Below, in pieces: positions 1 through 9,550 of a stretch of DNA of 64,000 bases. The position numbers and the translations under genes are program-made. The notes below the pieces were generated by a model. The model did not search any database. It was not told the DNA's origin and saw only the letters and a list, made by a program, of their open reading frames with translations. The DNA comes from an uncultured Pelagibacteraceae bacterium (GTDB lineage: Bacteria > Pseudomonadota > Alphaproteobacteria > Pelagibacterales > AG-422-B15), in contig CABZHU010000002.1 of the NCBI GenBank assembly GCA_902525575.1, forward strand, positions 18,467 through 82,466, given 5' to 3'. Every line of letters starts with the position of its first letter. The first letter of the stretch is position 1.

Positions 1-449
1 AGAAGACGTCTCCTCATTCCCCCAGACAAAGTTCTGGCATATGCTTTAGCCTTGTCTTCTAATGCAAGCATTTTTAGAATTTCCATGGTTTTTCTGTCTT
101 TCTTTCTAATACCGTATAAACCTGCCTGAATTTCTAAAAGTTCGTAAGGAGTAAAAAAAGGATCAATGTTTAATTCTTGAGGTACAATTCCCATAAGCTT
201 TTTAGCATCTATTAAATTGCTTTCGTGATTAATATTTAGCACTTCAATTTTGCCAGAACTTTTTTTTGCTAAGTCCGCTAAAATATTAATGAACGTAGAC
301 TTTCCAGCTCCATTAGGTCCAAGTAAGCCGAAAATTGAACCTTTCTTTATTTCCAATGAAATATTGTCTAATGCAAGTTTATTAGTATCAGAACTTGATT
401 TATAAACCTTGCTAAGATTATTAACTTTTATTGCTAATTCACTTTTCAT
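1..449 (-). CDS. ABC transporter ATP-binding protein, 3' end outside window
   Basis: The first 149 residues of an ABC ATPase, read leftwards and cut by the window edge. The start is the ATG at 447-449. Walker A (GPNGAGKST) is at about residues 44-52 and the signature LSGGM at 141-145; Walker B lies outside. The style (short linker, Q-loop 'GIVPQE', LSGGM instead of LSGGQ) resembles the DrrA/NatA/YadG group of ABC-2 exporters. That group energises export of drugs, polysaccharides or unknown small molecules with a separate membrane permease, which would lie beyond the left edge. The substrate cannot be told. Confidence 0.85.
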   Translation of the reverse strand, partial: MKSELAIKVNNLSKVYKSSSDTNKLALDNISLEIKKGSIFGLLGPNGAGKSTFINILADLAKKSSGKIEVLNINHESNLIDAKKLMGIVPQELNIDPFFTPYELLEIQAGLYGIRKKDRKTMEILKMLALEDKAKAYARTLSGGMRRRL

Positions 450-510
450 ATGTTTGATTAATTAAGAGAATATATAGTTTTTCAAAGTAATTTCTTGTAT
501 CATTCAACAT

Positions 511-687
511 ATGAATTCTCCAGAAATAAAAAAAAATCAAGATGAAAATATTGAATTAGTATCATCCAAAAAAGTAACTTGTTCTGGTCCTGATGGTCCA
601 CTTGGACACCCTAAAGTTTATCTAGATATGGGCGATAACGAAAGCGTGGTTTGCCCTTATTGCAGTAAAATTTTTAAATTGTTTTAA
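511..687 (+). CDS. Zinc-finger domain protein, zf-CHCC family
   Basis: A 58-residue protein. Cys29, His38 and the pair Cys50-x2-Cys53 form the C-x8-H-x11-C-x2-C pattern of the zf-CHCC family, related to the mitochondrial complex I accessory subunit NDUFS6. The flanking segment 'SGPDGPLGHPKVYL' is typical. It probably binds one zinc; its bacterial role is not well defined. Its TAA stop (685-687) directly abuts the polA ATG at 688, so the two are probably co-transcribed and translationally coupled. Confidence 0.85.
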   Translation: MNSPEIKKNQDENIELVSSKKVTCSGPDGPLGHPKVYLDMGDNESVVCPYCSKIFKLF

Positions 688-3489
688 ATGAATAGCAATA
701 AACATCTTTTTTTAGTTGATGGCTCAGGATATATTTTTAGAGCATACTACGCCTTGCCGCCATTATATAGAAAGAGTGATGGTTTACCAACAGGTGCAGT
801 AAACGGTTTCTGTAATATGCTTTATAAGCTAATAGAAGATACTAATAAAAGTGTCGGACCAACTCACTTGGCTGTAATTTTTGACAGTGCAAGGAAAACT
901 TTCAGGAATGATATTTATAAAGACTATAAAGCTAATAGAGGTGATCCCCCAGAAGATTTAATACCACAATTTAAAATTATAAAGGATGCAGTGACTGCTT
1001 TTGGTATTCAATCAATAGAATCGAGGGGATTCGAAGCAGACGACATAATTGCTACATACGCTGATGCTGCTGTGAAAAAGAACTGGCAAGTTTCAATTGT
1101 ATCATCTGACAAAGATTTAATGCAATTGGTTTCAGAAAAAATAAATCTTGTTGATACAATGAAAAATAAAAATATTGGACCCAAAGAAGTCGAGGAAAAA
1201 TTTGGTGTAGGGCCAGATAAAGTAATTGATGTTCAAGCTCTTGCTGGAGACAGTTCAGATAATGTTCCAGGAGCGCCCGGCATAGGTATAAAGACAGCAG
1301 CTCAACTAATAAATGAATTTGGAAATCTTGAAAAATTATTAGAAAAGTGTGGAGACATTAAACAAGAAAAAAGAAGAGATAATATTAAAAATAACATTGA
1401 GCAAATAAGAATAAGCAAGGAGTTAGTAACTTTAAAGAAAGATGTTAAAGATGTCCCATTACTTGCAGATCTTAAAAATAATAATTTAGCAATTGAGAAA
1501 TTAGTACCATTTCTAGAAGATCTTGAATTGAAGAAATTAGCAGATCGTATTAGAAAAAAAAATCCAGAAGCAAAATTTGAAACTGTAAATATCAATGAAT
1601 CAAAATTAGAAAAAAAAGAAAAAAGTAATGTTAATACTAATAAAGAAATTTCAACAAAAAATGTTAGCACTAAATATATACTCATAGATAACTTAAAAAA
1701 ACTCGAGGAATTAAAATCAAATATCTATGATACAGGTCATTTTGTTTATGATGTAGAAACTGACTCTTTAAGTATATTAGAAGCCAATCTTATTGGTATA
1801 TCAATTTGTTATGGCCTTGAAACCTCTTACTATATTCCATTTCAACACACTGATGAGCTTAATCAAATAATAACAAAGCAAATTAAAATAGAAGAGTTCT
1901 TTAAAATATTTAAGCCGATAATGGAAGACTCATCAATTATCAAAATTGGACACAATATAAAATATGATAATGCCATTTTAAAAAAATATGGTATCGACGT
2001 TATTGGCTATGATGATACAATGTTAATGTCATTTATTTCAGATGCGGGAGTCAATCGTCATGGTATGGACGATCTTGCAAAGATACATCTCAATAAAGAA
2101 ACTATAAAATACAAAGAAGTTGTAGGAAGTGGAAAATCTCAGATCACATTTGATCAAGTTGATCTAAATAGTGCGTTAAAATATGCGGCCGAGGATGCTG
2201 ATATTACTTATAAACTTTACTTATTTTTTAAAAAAAGAATAAACCATGAAAAAAATAATTATATCTATTCTAATATTGAGAAGCCACTAATTGATTGCAT
2301 TCAAACTATGGAATTCAATGGCATAAAAGTTGATAAAGAATATTTAAAAAAGCTATCAACAGATTTTTCAAAGAGAATATTAAAATTAGAAAGCAAGATA
2401 TACAAGGATACTGGTACAGAGTTTAATATTGCATCACCAAAGCAGCTGTCAGAGGTATTATTTGATAAACTCAAACTTAAACCACCAAAAAAAACAAGAA
2501 CAGGAGAAAAATCTACAGGAATAGATGTACTTGAAGATCTTGCCTACGGTGGTAATAAAGTTGCTGAAACTATTATTGAATGGAGACAGCTATCTAAGCT
2601 AAAGAATACTTATACAGAAGCCTTACAAGCCCATATTATTAAATCTACAGGTAGAATACATACCTCATATGCAATGGCATCTACAAGCACAGGTAGACTT
2701 GCGTCCTCTGACCCAAACTTACAAAATATTCCAATCAGAACAGATGAAGGTAGATCAATTCGCAAAGCGTTTATTCCCGATAAAGACCAAACAATCTTTG
2801 CAGCAGACTACAGCCAAATAGAATTAAGAGTTTTAGCTCATATGGCTGACGTATCTCAACTAAAAGATGCTTTCAATAACAATGAGGACATACATCAATT
2901 AACTGCGTCAGAGATTTTTAATGTCAAACACAAAGATGTCACTAAAGATTTACGCAGAAAAGCAAAAGCTGTTAATTTTGGTATAATTTATGGGATCTCT
3001 GCATTTGGACTGGCAAAACAGTTATCAATATCAAACTACGAAGCAAGTAATTTTATTAAAGAATATTTTAATAAGTTTTCTGGAATAAAAGAATATATGG
3101 AAAATACAAAAGAGCTTTGTAGAAAAAATGGTTATGTTGAAACACTATGTGGGCGAAAGTGTTTTTTTCCACGAATAAAAGATAAAAACTTTGCTTTAAG
3201 ATCATTTCAAGAAAGAGCGGCTATAAATGCTCCAATTCAGGGGACTGCAGCAGATATAATAAAGTTAGCTATGATAAAAATTAATGATAAAATAAAATCT
3301 ACTAATGAATGCAAGATGCTGCTTCAAGTTCACGATGAGCTAATTTTTGAAATCAAAAATGATAAACTTAAAAAATTTAGAAAAATAATTGTGGCTGAAA
3401 TGGAAAATGCGCTAAAGCCAAAGTTTGATCTTTCGGTACCACTTTCTGTTGATAGTAATAATGCTGATAATTGGAGCGATGCGCATTAA
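688..3489 (+). CDS. polA: DNA polymerase I
   Basis: 933 residues, the usual full length. It fills gaps and removes RNA primers in replication and repair. The N-terminal 5'-3' (FEN-like) nuclease spans about 1-290. The 3'-5' proofreading domain spans about 330-520 and looks active: the Exo I pair is Asp355/Glu357 and the Exo III Tyr499-x3-Asp503 is present. The polymerase domain fills the rest, with motif A 'DYSQIELR' (Asp707), the O-helix 'RRKAKAVNFGIIYG' (756-769, Phe764) and motif C 'VHDEL' (Asp883). The residues between the first two domains (about 295-328) are a Lys/Asn-rich low-complexity linker. The stop overlaps the next start by one base (TAATG). Confidence 0.98.
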   Translation: MNSNKHLFLVDGSGYIFRAYYALPPLYRKSDGLPTGAVNGFCNMLYKLIEDTNKSVGPTHLAVIFDSARKTFRNDIYKDYKANRGDPPEDLIPQFKIIKDAVTAFGIQSIESRGFEADDIIATYADAAVKKNWQVSIVSSDKDLMQLVSEKINLVDTMKNKNIGPKEVEEKFGVGPDKVIDVQALAGDSSDNVPGAPGIGIKTAAQLINEFGNLEKLLEKCGDIKQEKRRDNIKNNIEQIRISKELVTLKKDVKDVPLLADLKNNNLAIEKLVPFLEDLELKKLADRIRKKNPEAKFETVNINESKLEKKEKSNVNTNKEISTKNVSTKYILIDNLKKLEELKSNIYDTGHFVYDVETDSLSILEANLIGISICYGLETSYYIPFQHTDELNQIITKQIKIEEFFKIFKPIMEDSSIIKIGHNIKYDNAILKKYGIDVIGYDDTMLMSFISDAGVNRHGMDDLAKIHLNKETIKYKEVVGSGKSQITFDQVDLNSALKYAAEDADITYKLYLFFKKRINHEKNNYIYSNIEKPLIDCIQTMEFNGIKVDKEYLKKLSTDFSKRILKLESKIYKDTGTEFNIASPKQLSEVLFDKLKLKPPKKTRTGEKSTGIDVLEDLAYGGNKVAETIIEWRQLSKLKNTYTEALQAHIIKSTGRIHTSYAMASTSTGRLASSDPNLQNIPIRTDEGRSIRKAFIPDKDQTIFAADYSQIELRVLAHMADVSQLKDAFNNNEDIHQLTASEIFNVKHKDVTKDLRRKAKAVNFGIIYGISAFGLAKQLSISNYEASNFIKEYFNKFSGIKEYMENTKELCRKNGYVETLCGRKCFFPRIKDKNFALRSFQERAAINAPIQGTAADIIKLAMIKINDKIKSTNECKMLLQVHDELIFEIKNDKLKKFRKIIVAEMENALKPKFDLSVPLSVDSNNADNWSDAH

Positions 3490-4265
3490 TGACTGAAATC
3501 ATTATACTTGTCACTGGCGGATTTGATCCTATTCATAGTGGACATATCGCTTACTTCAAGGATGCAAAAAAATTAGGAAATAAGCTAATAGTTGGCGTTA
3601 ACTCAGATAATTGGTTGATACAAAAAAAAGGTAGTGCGTTTCTTCCCATTCAAGAAAGAATAGAAATTGTTTCTAATTTAGGGGTAGTTGATGCTGCCAT
3701 TGAATTTGAGGATGATGAGTATCAATCTGCGTCAAATGCGATACAAAAAGTTTTAGATATGTATCCAGATAATAAAATAATTTTTGCAAATGGTGGCGAT
3801 AGAAATCAAGCTAATATTCCTGAAATGGAAAAATTTGTGAATAATGAAAGAGTAAGTTTTGAGTTTGGAGTTGGAGGAGATTTTAAAAAAAACTCGTCAA
3901 GTTGGATATTAAAAAATTGGAAAGGACCAATTGAATATCGTCCGTGGGGATGGTATCGAGTTTTAGATGATAGTGATGATCACAAAGTCAAAGAGATAGA
4001 AGTCAATTCTAAGTCACGATTGAGTTATCAATCACACACTAAAAGATCTGAAGTTTGGACTGTGATCAGCGGAGAGGCTTTGGTTACCATTGACGATAAA
4101 ATTACAGAGTTAAAGATAAATGATTCAATATTTATTCCTGTTAATTCTAAGCACCGTTTAGAAAATAAGTCAGATATGAAATTAAATATTATTGAAATTC
4201 AAACGGGGACATATTTTGGTGAAGACGATATAGAAAGATATGAAGATGACTACAATCGATCATAA
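3489..4265 (+). CDS. Cytidylyltransferase-like / cupin fusion protein
   Basis: 258 residues from the ATG at 3489, which overlaps the polA stop; an in-frame ATG at 3471 lies inside polA and is less likely. Residues 1 to about 135 are a nucleotidyltransferase of the RfaE-C/TagD/GCT type: 'GGFDPIHSGH' holds the HxGH motif at His16-His19 and a Gly-rich start. Residues about 148-258 are a cupin of the type found at the C-terminus of bifunctional mannose-6-phosphate isomerase/GDP-mannose pyrophosphorylase ('RPWGWYRVL', then His183 and Glu188 in a 'SHTKRSEVWTVISG' strand). A single protein might therefore activate and isomerise a sugar phosphate for a surface glycan. Substrate unknown. The ISPRS-type loop found in many cytidylyltransferases is not evident. 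Confidence 0.8.
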   Translation: MTEIIILVTGGFDPIHSGHIAYFKDAKKLGNKLIVGVNSDNWLIQKKGSAFLPIQERIEIVSNLGVVDAAIEFEDDEYQSASNAIQKVLDMYPDNKIIFANGGDRNQANIPEMEKFVNNERVSFEFGVGGDFKKNSSSWILKNWKGPIEYRPWGWYRVLDDSDDHKVKEIEVNSKSRLSYQSHTKRSEVWTVISGEALVTIDDKITELKINDSIFIPVNSKHRLENKSDMKLNIIEIQTGTYFGEDDIERYEDDYNRS

Positions 4266-4268
4266 TGT

Positions 4269-5537
4269 ATGAAGGCAAACTATTCCTATGTTTATTTAGC
4301 TTTCTTTTTACTTTTAAATATTTTTAATTTTGTAGATAGAAATCTACTTATAGCTTTTGCTCCTCAAATAAAGTCTGAGTTTAATCTTACAAATGTACAA
4401 TGGGGACTGCTGACAGGTGTTTACTTCCTCTTTTTCTATTCAGTATTTGGTATATTAATGGGCGTGCTTGGAGATAAATTTAGTAGGATGAAAATTGCTG
4501 CCGCAGGAGTATTTTTATGGAGTTTAATGACTGCTCTCACCGGTGTCGCTAAAAATTTTTCACACTTAATTGTTGCTAGAGCCTTAATTGGCGTTGGAGA
4601 GTCTGCATTAACCCCCAATGCGATATCAATGCTATCTGACCTTTTTAACCAAAATAAAAGAGGAACGGCATCTGCAATTTATTACTTAGGTATACCTTTA
4701 GGTGTCGGATTTGGAATGTTGATAGCAGCTTTTTTTGGACCAGTTTTTGGATGGCGCGCAGTATTTATCACATTAGGTTTGATTGGAATGGGACTTGGCA
4801 TAGTAACATATTTTCTTTTGGAACCGAAGCGTGGGCAATTAGACGTATCTTTTGATGAAGATAATAAATCTGCAAGTATTCGAGAAATTATAAGTATGAC
4901 AAAACATGCTCTCTATAATTCTAAATGTTTAACATTTGCGATTATTGGCAGTATTTTTCTCCATATTCCATTAGGCGCCGGTAACTTTGAGGTTTTATGG
5001 GCTGTAAATGAAAGAGGTTTTACTGCTAGTGCATATAATTTTTTATTTGGCATTTTTTTTATATTAGGCGGTACCGTCGGCGCAGTCCTTGGTGGTGTTT
5101 TGTCTGATCGTTTAAGTCATTACTTCAAAGGTGGTGTAATGACCTTTTTAGTTATATCTTATTTGCTTTTAACACCTTTAACAATAAGCTATAGATTTAT
5201 AAGTCCTGATACTAACTTTTTTTATTTAACATTATTCTTCGTTTCATTTAATGTCACTTTTTTTTATGGTCCAGTTTTTGCTTCAGTGCAGGAATTAACT
5301 CCAGTAAAAGTGAGATCAACTATGGTTGCAGTATGGATACTAGGAGTAAACATTATTGGAATGGGAGTTGGTAGTTTTTTTACTGGCTATCTTGTCGATT
5401 ATGTATTTAATGATTTTTCGTCTCCATATACACTTTCTTTAATTTCAATTGGACTAACATCAATTTTAGCAATTATTTGTTACTATATTGCTAGTCTTAG
5501 TTATACAGAAGATATCGAGAGGGTAAATAAATCCTAA
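4269..5537 (+). CDS. MFS transporter
   Basis: 422 residues with about twelve hydrophobic segments, an inner-membrane secondary carrier. The motif-A loop between TM2 and TM3 is '[12 protein letters not shown]' (GxLaDrxxrkxx), and a second copy '[14 protein letters not shown]' follows TM8. 'NFVDRNLL' in TM1 and '[18 protein letters not shown]' in TM4-5 are characteristic of the Spinster-like/anion:cation symporter branch of MFS. Substrate unknown; in marine bacteria such carriers often move organic acids or lipids. It starts 3 bases after the preceding stop, so it may be co-transcribed with polA and the fusion gene. Its stop overlaps the convergent pckA stop by four bases. Confidence 0.9.
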   Translation: MKANYSYVYLAFFLLLNIFNFVDRNLLIAFAPQIKSEFNLTNVQWGLLTGVYFLFFYSVFGILMGVLGDKFSRMKIAAAGVFLWSLMTALTGVAKNFSHLIVARALIGVGESALTPNAISMLSDLFNQNKRGTASAIYYLGIPLGVGFGMLIAAFFGPVFGWRAVFITLGLIGMGLGIVTYFLLEPKRGQLDVSFDEDNKSASIREIISMTKHALYNSKCLTFAIIGSIFLHIPLGAGNFEVLWAVNERGFTASAYNFLFGIFFILGGTVGAVLGGVLSDRLSHYFKGGVMTFLVISYLLLTPLTISYRFISPDTNFFYLTLFFVSFNVTFFYGPVFASVQELTPVKVRSTMVAVWILGVNIIGMGVGSFFTGYLVDYVFNDFSSPYTLSLISIGLTSILAIICYYIASLSYTEDIERVNKS

Positions 5538-7138
5538 TTGGCAATAGGTCCTGAAGTTTTAATATTCTCTTCAACTTCAGATTCAAACTTAGTAAAATTA
5601 CTAATAAACATTTGTACTAGTTTTTTTGCCTGCGCATCATAATCAGACTCACTTTTCCATGTTTTCTTGGGATCTAATATTTGTTCATTAATTCCATCAA
5701 CCTTAACTGGGACTGAGAAGCCAAAATTTGGATCCTTTCTCATTTCAGCATCAGCTAGTTTGCCGGAGAGCGCAGCATTCAGTAATGCTCTAGTATTTTT
5801 AATCGATATTCTTTTGCCAACTCCATAAACACCGCCAGACCAACCTGTATTTACAAGCCAACAATCAACCTTATGATCTGATATCTTTTTTTTAAGTAAA
5901 TTTCCGTATTCTATTGGATTTCTTGGCATGAATGGTGCACCAAAACATGTTGAAAATGTTGCCTGAGGCTTGTTTGAAAGACCAATTTCAGTGCCTGCAA
6001 CTTTTGCTGTATAACCTGACAGAAAATGATACATCGCCTGATCTGCAGAAAGTTTAGCAATTGGAGGCAATACGCCAAATGCATCAGCAGTAAGCATAAT
6101 TATATTTTTAGGGTGACCAGTTTTTCCAGATACGGTAACTCCTGGTATATAGTCTAAAGGATAGGCTCCTCTTGTATTTTCTGTTAAAGAATTGTCATCT
6201 AGATCTAAAGTTCCGTCGTTATTCATGACAGCATTTTCAATGACTGTACCTTTCATTTGAGTAGTAGCATAAATTTCTGGTTCTGCTTCTTTAGATAATC
6301 TTATCAGTTTTGCGTAGCATCCACCTTCAAAATTAAAAAGTCCGTCATCCGACCATCCATGCTCATCATCTCCAAGGAGTGATCTCTTCGGATCTGCACT
6401 TAATGTAGTTTTACCTGTACCGGATAGACCAAAGAATATTGCAGCGTCACCATTTTCACCAGTATTAACAGAACAATGCATTGGCATAACGTTTTTTTCA
6501 GGAAGCAAAAAATTCAAAAGAGTAAATACAGATTTTTTTGTTTCACCTGCGTACTCAGTACCTGCTATTAAAATTATTTTTTCCGCGAGATTAACAGCTA
6601 TAACAGTTTCACTATTTGTACCATGAATACTTGGATCCATTTTCAAATTTGGAAAGTTTACAATAGTATACTCGGGATTAAAATGCTTTAGCTCATCAGC
6701 ACTTGGCCTTACAAGTAAATGTCTAGCAAATAATCCGTGCCAAGCATATTCTGTTATTATTGAAACATTTAATGAATGATTACGATCTGCTCCACCCATT
6801 AGGTTGTGTAAATATAATGACTTATCCTTTGAAAAATCTATAAATGCATTAGCAATTTTTGCATAATATTCTTCTGAGATAGGTACATTTGTTTCACCCC
6901 AATGGATTTTTTTCTCATTTACACCTTCTTTAACAAAAAATTTATCATTAGCTGACCTACCTGTATGTTTACCTGTTTTAACAACTAAAGCTCCATGCGA
7001 TGATAGTTTGCCTTCGCCTGAGGTATGTGCAACTTCATATAGTTCTTCAGAATTAAGGTTATTTTTAATTGAAGAAGCGTTTTGTATAATGCTATTTTTT
7101 ACTGAATTTTGCATATTTTGAGGTTGTGATAAAAACAT
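5534..7138 (-). CDS. pckA: Phosphoenolpyruvate carboxykinase (ATP)
   Basis: 534 residues. It decarboxylates oxaloacetate to phosphoenolpyruvate with ATP, the first step of gluconeogenesis from TCA intermediates. The P-loop is 'GLSGTGKT' (237-244), and the metal-binding kinase-2 segment 'GDDEHGW' (256-262) follows. '[11 protein letters not shown]' (193 onward) and the Arg/Lys-rich 'RSANDKF' (61-67) are family signatures. ATG at 7136-7138 is taken as start; a second Met at codon 9 is possible. It is divergent from chvI, an arrangement conserved in alphaproteobacteria, where the ChvG/ChvI pair regulates pckA in some rhizobia. Confidence 0.97.
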   Translation of the reverse strand: MFLSQPQNMQNSVKNSIIQNASSIKNNLNSEELYEVAHTSGEGKLSSHGALVVKTGKHTGRSANDKFFVKEGVNEKKIHWGETNVPISEEYYAKIANAFIDFSKDKSLYLHNLMGGADRNHSLNVSIITEYAWHGLFARHLLVRPSADELKHFNPEYTIVNFPNLKMDPSIHGTNSETVIAVNLAEKIILIAGTEYAGETKKSVFTLLNFLLPEKNVMPMHCSVNTGENGDAAIFFGLSGTGKTTLSADPKRSLLGDDEHGWSDDGLFNFEGGCYAKLIRLSKEAEPEIYATTQMKGTVIENAVMNNDGTLDLDDNSLTENTRGAYPLDYIPGVTVSGKTGHPKNIIMLTADAFGVLPPIAKLSADQAMYHFLSGYTAKVAGTEIGLSNKPQATFSTCFGAPFMPRNPIEYGNLLKKKISDHKVDCWLVNTGWSGGVYGVGKRISIKNTRALLNAALSGKLADAEMRKDPNFGFSVPVKVDGINEQILDPKKTWKSESDYDAQAKKLVQMFISNFTKFESEVEENIKTSGPIAN

Positions 7139-7142
7139 ATAA

Positions 7143-7156
7143 TAACATGTATGTTA
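7143..7156. promoter_or_regulatory. Inverted repeat TAACAT-N2-ATGTTA upstream of pckA
   Basis: Two perfect 6-base arms (7143-7148 and 7151-7156) separated by GT, five bases before the pckA start codon, in the 121-base divergent pckA/chvI spacer. It could be an operator or a small 5' leader hairpin. In AT-rich DNA such repeats arise by chance fairly often, so this is tentative. Confidence 0.3.
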
Positions 7157-7259
7157 AGTGCTAATATCTAAATAAATGAAAAAAACTGTTAGTTAAATTA
7201 TGTAATATTTATGCCATTTTATGGTCATATAATAATTTAAAATATGATGAAAATTTAAA

Positions 7260-7958
7260 ATGAAACACCTTATTGCCCTAGTAGATGACGATCGAAATAT
7301 TTTAATTTCTCTCGAAGAACTGCTTAAAAAAGAAGAATTTGAAATACATACTTATAGTGACGGTCAGTCAGCATTGATCGGGATGTCTAGGTATCCCCCA
7401 GAACTAGCGGTAATTGATATAAAAATGCCAAAAATGGATGGATATGAATTATTTAAAAAAATAAGAGAAAAAACCGAAATACCAGTGATCTTTCTGACAT
7501 CTAAAGACCAAGAGGCCGATAGATTAAAAGGCTTAATGCATGGTGTTGATAGCTATGTTACAAAAAGTGGAAATTTTTCTAAAGAAATCTTAATAGAAAC
7601 AATTAAAAATACACTCAACAGAAAAAATATGGAGAATGAAAATTCTGAAAAAAAACAAATTATTATACTAGGAAATCTGAGGCTTGACTGTTTGAGATAC
7701 GAATGCGAGTGGAAGGAGAAATCACTTTTAGAGCCTTTAACTACTACTGAATTTAAAATAATAAAAGAATTGGTTGAAAGACCAGGCATTGTTAAATCAA
7801 GAGATAGATTAATGGAGATTGCTTACAGGGATGAATTGGATGTTGATGATAGAACAATAGACAGTCATATAAAAAGGATTAGAAAAAAATTTAGAAAGAT
7901 CGATCCTGAATTTAAATCCATTAATACTTTATATGGATCAGGATATAAGTGGAAATAA
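7260..7958 (+). CDS. chvI: Response regulator ChvI (OmpR family)
   Basis: 232 residues. The receiver domain spans 1-120 with acidic pair Asp9/Asp10, phospho-acceptor Asp53 ('VIDIKMPKMDG'), switch Thr80 and Lys102. The C-terminal winged helix (about 130-232) ends in 'DDRTIDSHIKRIRKKF' and 'YGSGYKW', typical of OmpR-type DNA binding. Assignment to ChvI rests on similarity and on the conserved place between pckA and a sensor kinase. In alphaproteobacteria this system responds to envelope or acid stress. Its last 26 bases overlap the kinase gene, so the two are translationally coupled. Confidence 0.92.
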   Translation: MKHLIALVDDDRNILISLEELLKKEEFEIHTYSDGQSALIGMSRYPPELAVIDIKMPKMDGYELFKKIREKTEIPVIFLTSKDQEADRLKGLMHGVDSYVTKSGNFSKEILIETIKNTLNRKNMENENSEKKQIIILGNLRLDCLRYECEWKEKSLLEPLTTTEFKIIKELVERPGIVKSRDRLMEIAYRDELDVDDRTIDSHIKRIRKKFRKIDPEFKSINTLYGSGYKWK

Positions 7959-9504
7959 TACAGTATATAACTTGAACAGCCTATTTAGAAAATTTTTATT
8001 ATATAATTTTGTTGGATTACTAATTTTAACAGTTAGTACAATACTCATAATTATTTTCCTCAACAACTATCAACTTAATAAAAGACTTAAACAAATCGAT
8101 AATCAGTCGTTGATTATTTATAACTTCTTAAAAACATCAAATTCACTCAGGGACATTAAAACAGAACTAAATGCTGAGGCTATTCTCTCCAAGTTAGAAA
8201 TCAAAAATCTTTCTATTATAATCATGGATGAGAACATGAATATCTTGCTAGATACAAAAGGATATGACTTAGAAAACAGTTCTTTTATAAATCAGTCTGC
8301 TACAGTAGTAGAGATCATAGACAAAAATAGTTCAATAGTTACTTTTAAATCAGATCAAAAAGAAAATTTAGCTAATAGAGATTTTTTAAATCACCCCAAA
8401 TTCCTAACTAATTTCAAAAATTTAGAAAAAGGAATTCAAAAAAACTTTTCGATTGAGTTGAACAATAATAAACTTGAATTGGTCTCAATATTTCCTATTA
8501 GTTATGATGACATTTACTACTATATTGTTGCGCACGAAGATAATACCAACATTCAAAGTATTAATAATCAAATACAACTAAATGTATTACTAGCAGGTTT
8601 AGCTATTGGAGGTTGCTTGATATTATTTTCATTTTTTTTAAACTTTATAATTCTCAAACCTATTAGAAACTTGGCAAATGCTGCGGAAAAAGTCCAAATA
8701 GACCACAAAACAAAACCTTTAATTTCTGGATTAGACAGAAGAGATGATGAAATTGGCCAACTTTCTAAAATCATTAATGAAATGTTGAATAGTTTATATA
8801 ATAAAATTGATAATGCTGAAAATAATTCAGCTGATTTGATGCATGAAATCCGAAATCCCCTTGCTTCAATAAAAATGGCATCCGAGGTTATTACAGATGA
8901 AATGAGTGATGGTCAAAAAAAATTTCTAAATCTTATTCAGAATGATATTTCAAGAATTGAAAGCATCATTACTGATTATTCAGTGATGATTAAAAATGAG
9001 GTAAATTTGTATAAAAGTCAGCAGCAAAAATTTGAAATAAAATCTTTATTGCATCAGATTATTGAAGACACCCAAAAAATATTACCAGATCAAATCCAAG
9101 TTAAGTTTTTATATGATCAAGATAATCAAAAGGAAATTTTTGTCGATGGCCAGAAGAAGTTTATTTCTCAAGCTATTAAAAATATTATAGACAATGCAAT
9201 TTCCTTTTCTCCAAAGCCTGGAATTATAAAAGTTACTCTATCATCAACAAGTAACTACTTGAGCATAGCAATTGTGGACGAGGGACCGGGCATTAAAGAG
9301 CCTGATATGAAAAGAATTTTTGAGCGTTTTTATTCTCTAAGAGAAGAAGATAATAAATCACATTCTGGACTTGGATTGAATATTGCCAAACAGATTGTTG
9401 ATGCACATGAAGGTTCAATTTCTGTAGATAATATTATTGAGGAAAATGATATTAAGGGTGCGAAGTTCATTGTCAATTTGCCCCAGGTAAATATTAATAA
9501 ATAA
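7933..9504 (+). CDS. chvG: Sensor histidine kinase ChvG
   Basis: 523 residues. TM1 is about 20-44, a periplasmic sensor region about 45-215, TM2 about 216-240, and HAMP to about 295. The dimerisation box is 'DLMHEIRNPL' with phosphorylated His304. The ATP-binding domain shows the N box 'NIIDNAISF' (417-425), G1 'DEGPGI' (449-454) and G2 'GLGL' (479-482). It is the partner of the preceding regulator. The ATG at 7933 lies inside chvI; an in-frame TTG at 7972 is an alternative. In many alphaproteobacteria hprK and PTS genes follow chvG, but here ahcY follows directly. Confidence 0.92.
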   Translation: MDQDISGNNTVYNLNSLFRKFLLYNFVGLLILTVSTILIIIFLNNYQLNKRLKQIDNQSLIIYNFLKTSNSLRDIKTELNAEAILSKLEIKNLSIIIMDENMNILLDTKGYDLENSSFINQSATVVEIIDKNSSIVTFKSDQKENLANRDFLNHPKFLTNFKNLEKGIQKNFSIELNNNKLELVSIFPISYDDIYYYIVAHEDNTNIQSINNQIQLNVLLAGLAIGGCLILFSFFLNFIILKPIRNLANAAEKVQIDHKTKPLISGLDRRDDEIGQLSKIINEMLNSLYNKIDNAENNSADLMHEIRNPLASIKMASEVITDEMSDGQKKFLNLIQNDISRIESIITDYSVMIKNEVNLYKSQQQKFEIKSLLHQIIEDTQKILPDQIQVKFLYDQDNQKEIFVDGQKKFISQAIKNIIDNAISFSPKPGIIKVTLSSTSNYLSIAIVDEGPGIKEPDMKRIFERFYSLREEDNKSHSGLGLNIAKQIVDAHEGSISVDNIIEENDIKGAKFIVNLPQVNINK

Positions 9505-9550
9505 TCATATTGAATATTAGTCTATTTAACCCTATATTTTATACTTAATT

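Noticed and set aside
1302-1685. 127-codon minus-strand frame in polA
   Set aside because: Antisense to polA, mainly the complement of its Lys-rich linker; Phe/Ser/Leu-rich with no motif.
3471-3488. Upstream ATG for the nucleotidyltransferase-cupin gene
   Set aside because: It would overlap the end of polA by 19 bases and add residues before the conserved Gly-rich start; the ATG in the TAATG overlap fits better.
7139-7259. ChvI operator in the pckA/chvI spacer
   Set aside because: I could not match a known ChvI motif; only a short TAACAT-N2-ATGTTA repeat is seen, listed as tentative.
9505-9550. SAH riboswitch before ahcY
   Set aside because: The leader is only 46 AT-rich bases with no conserved stems.
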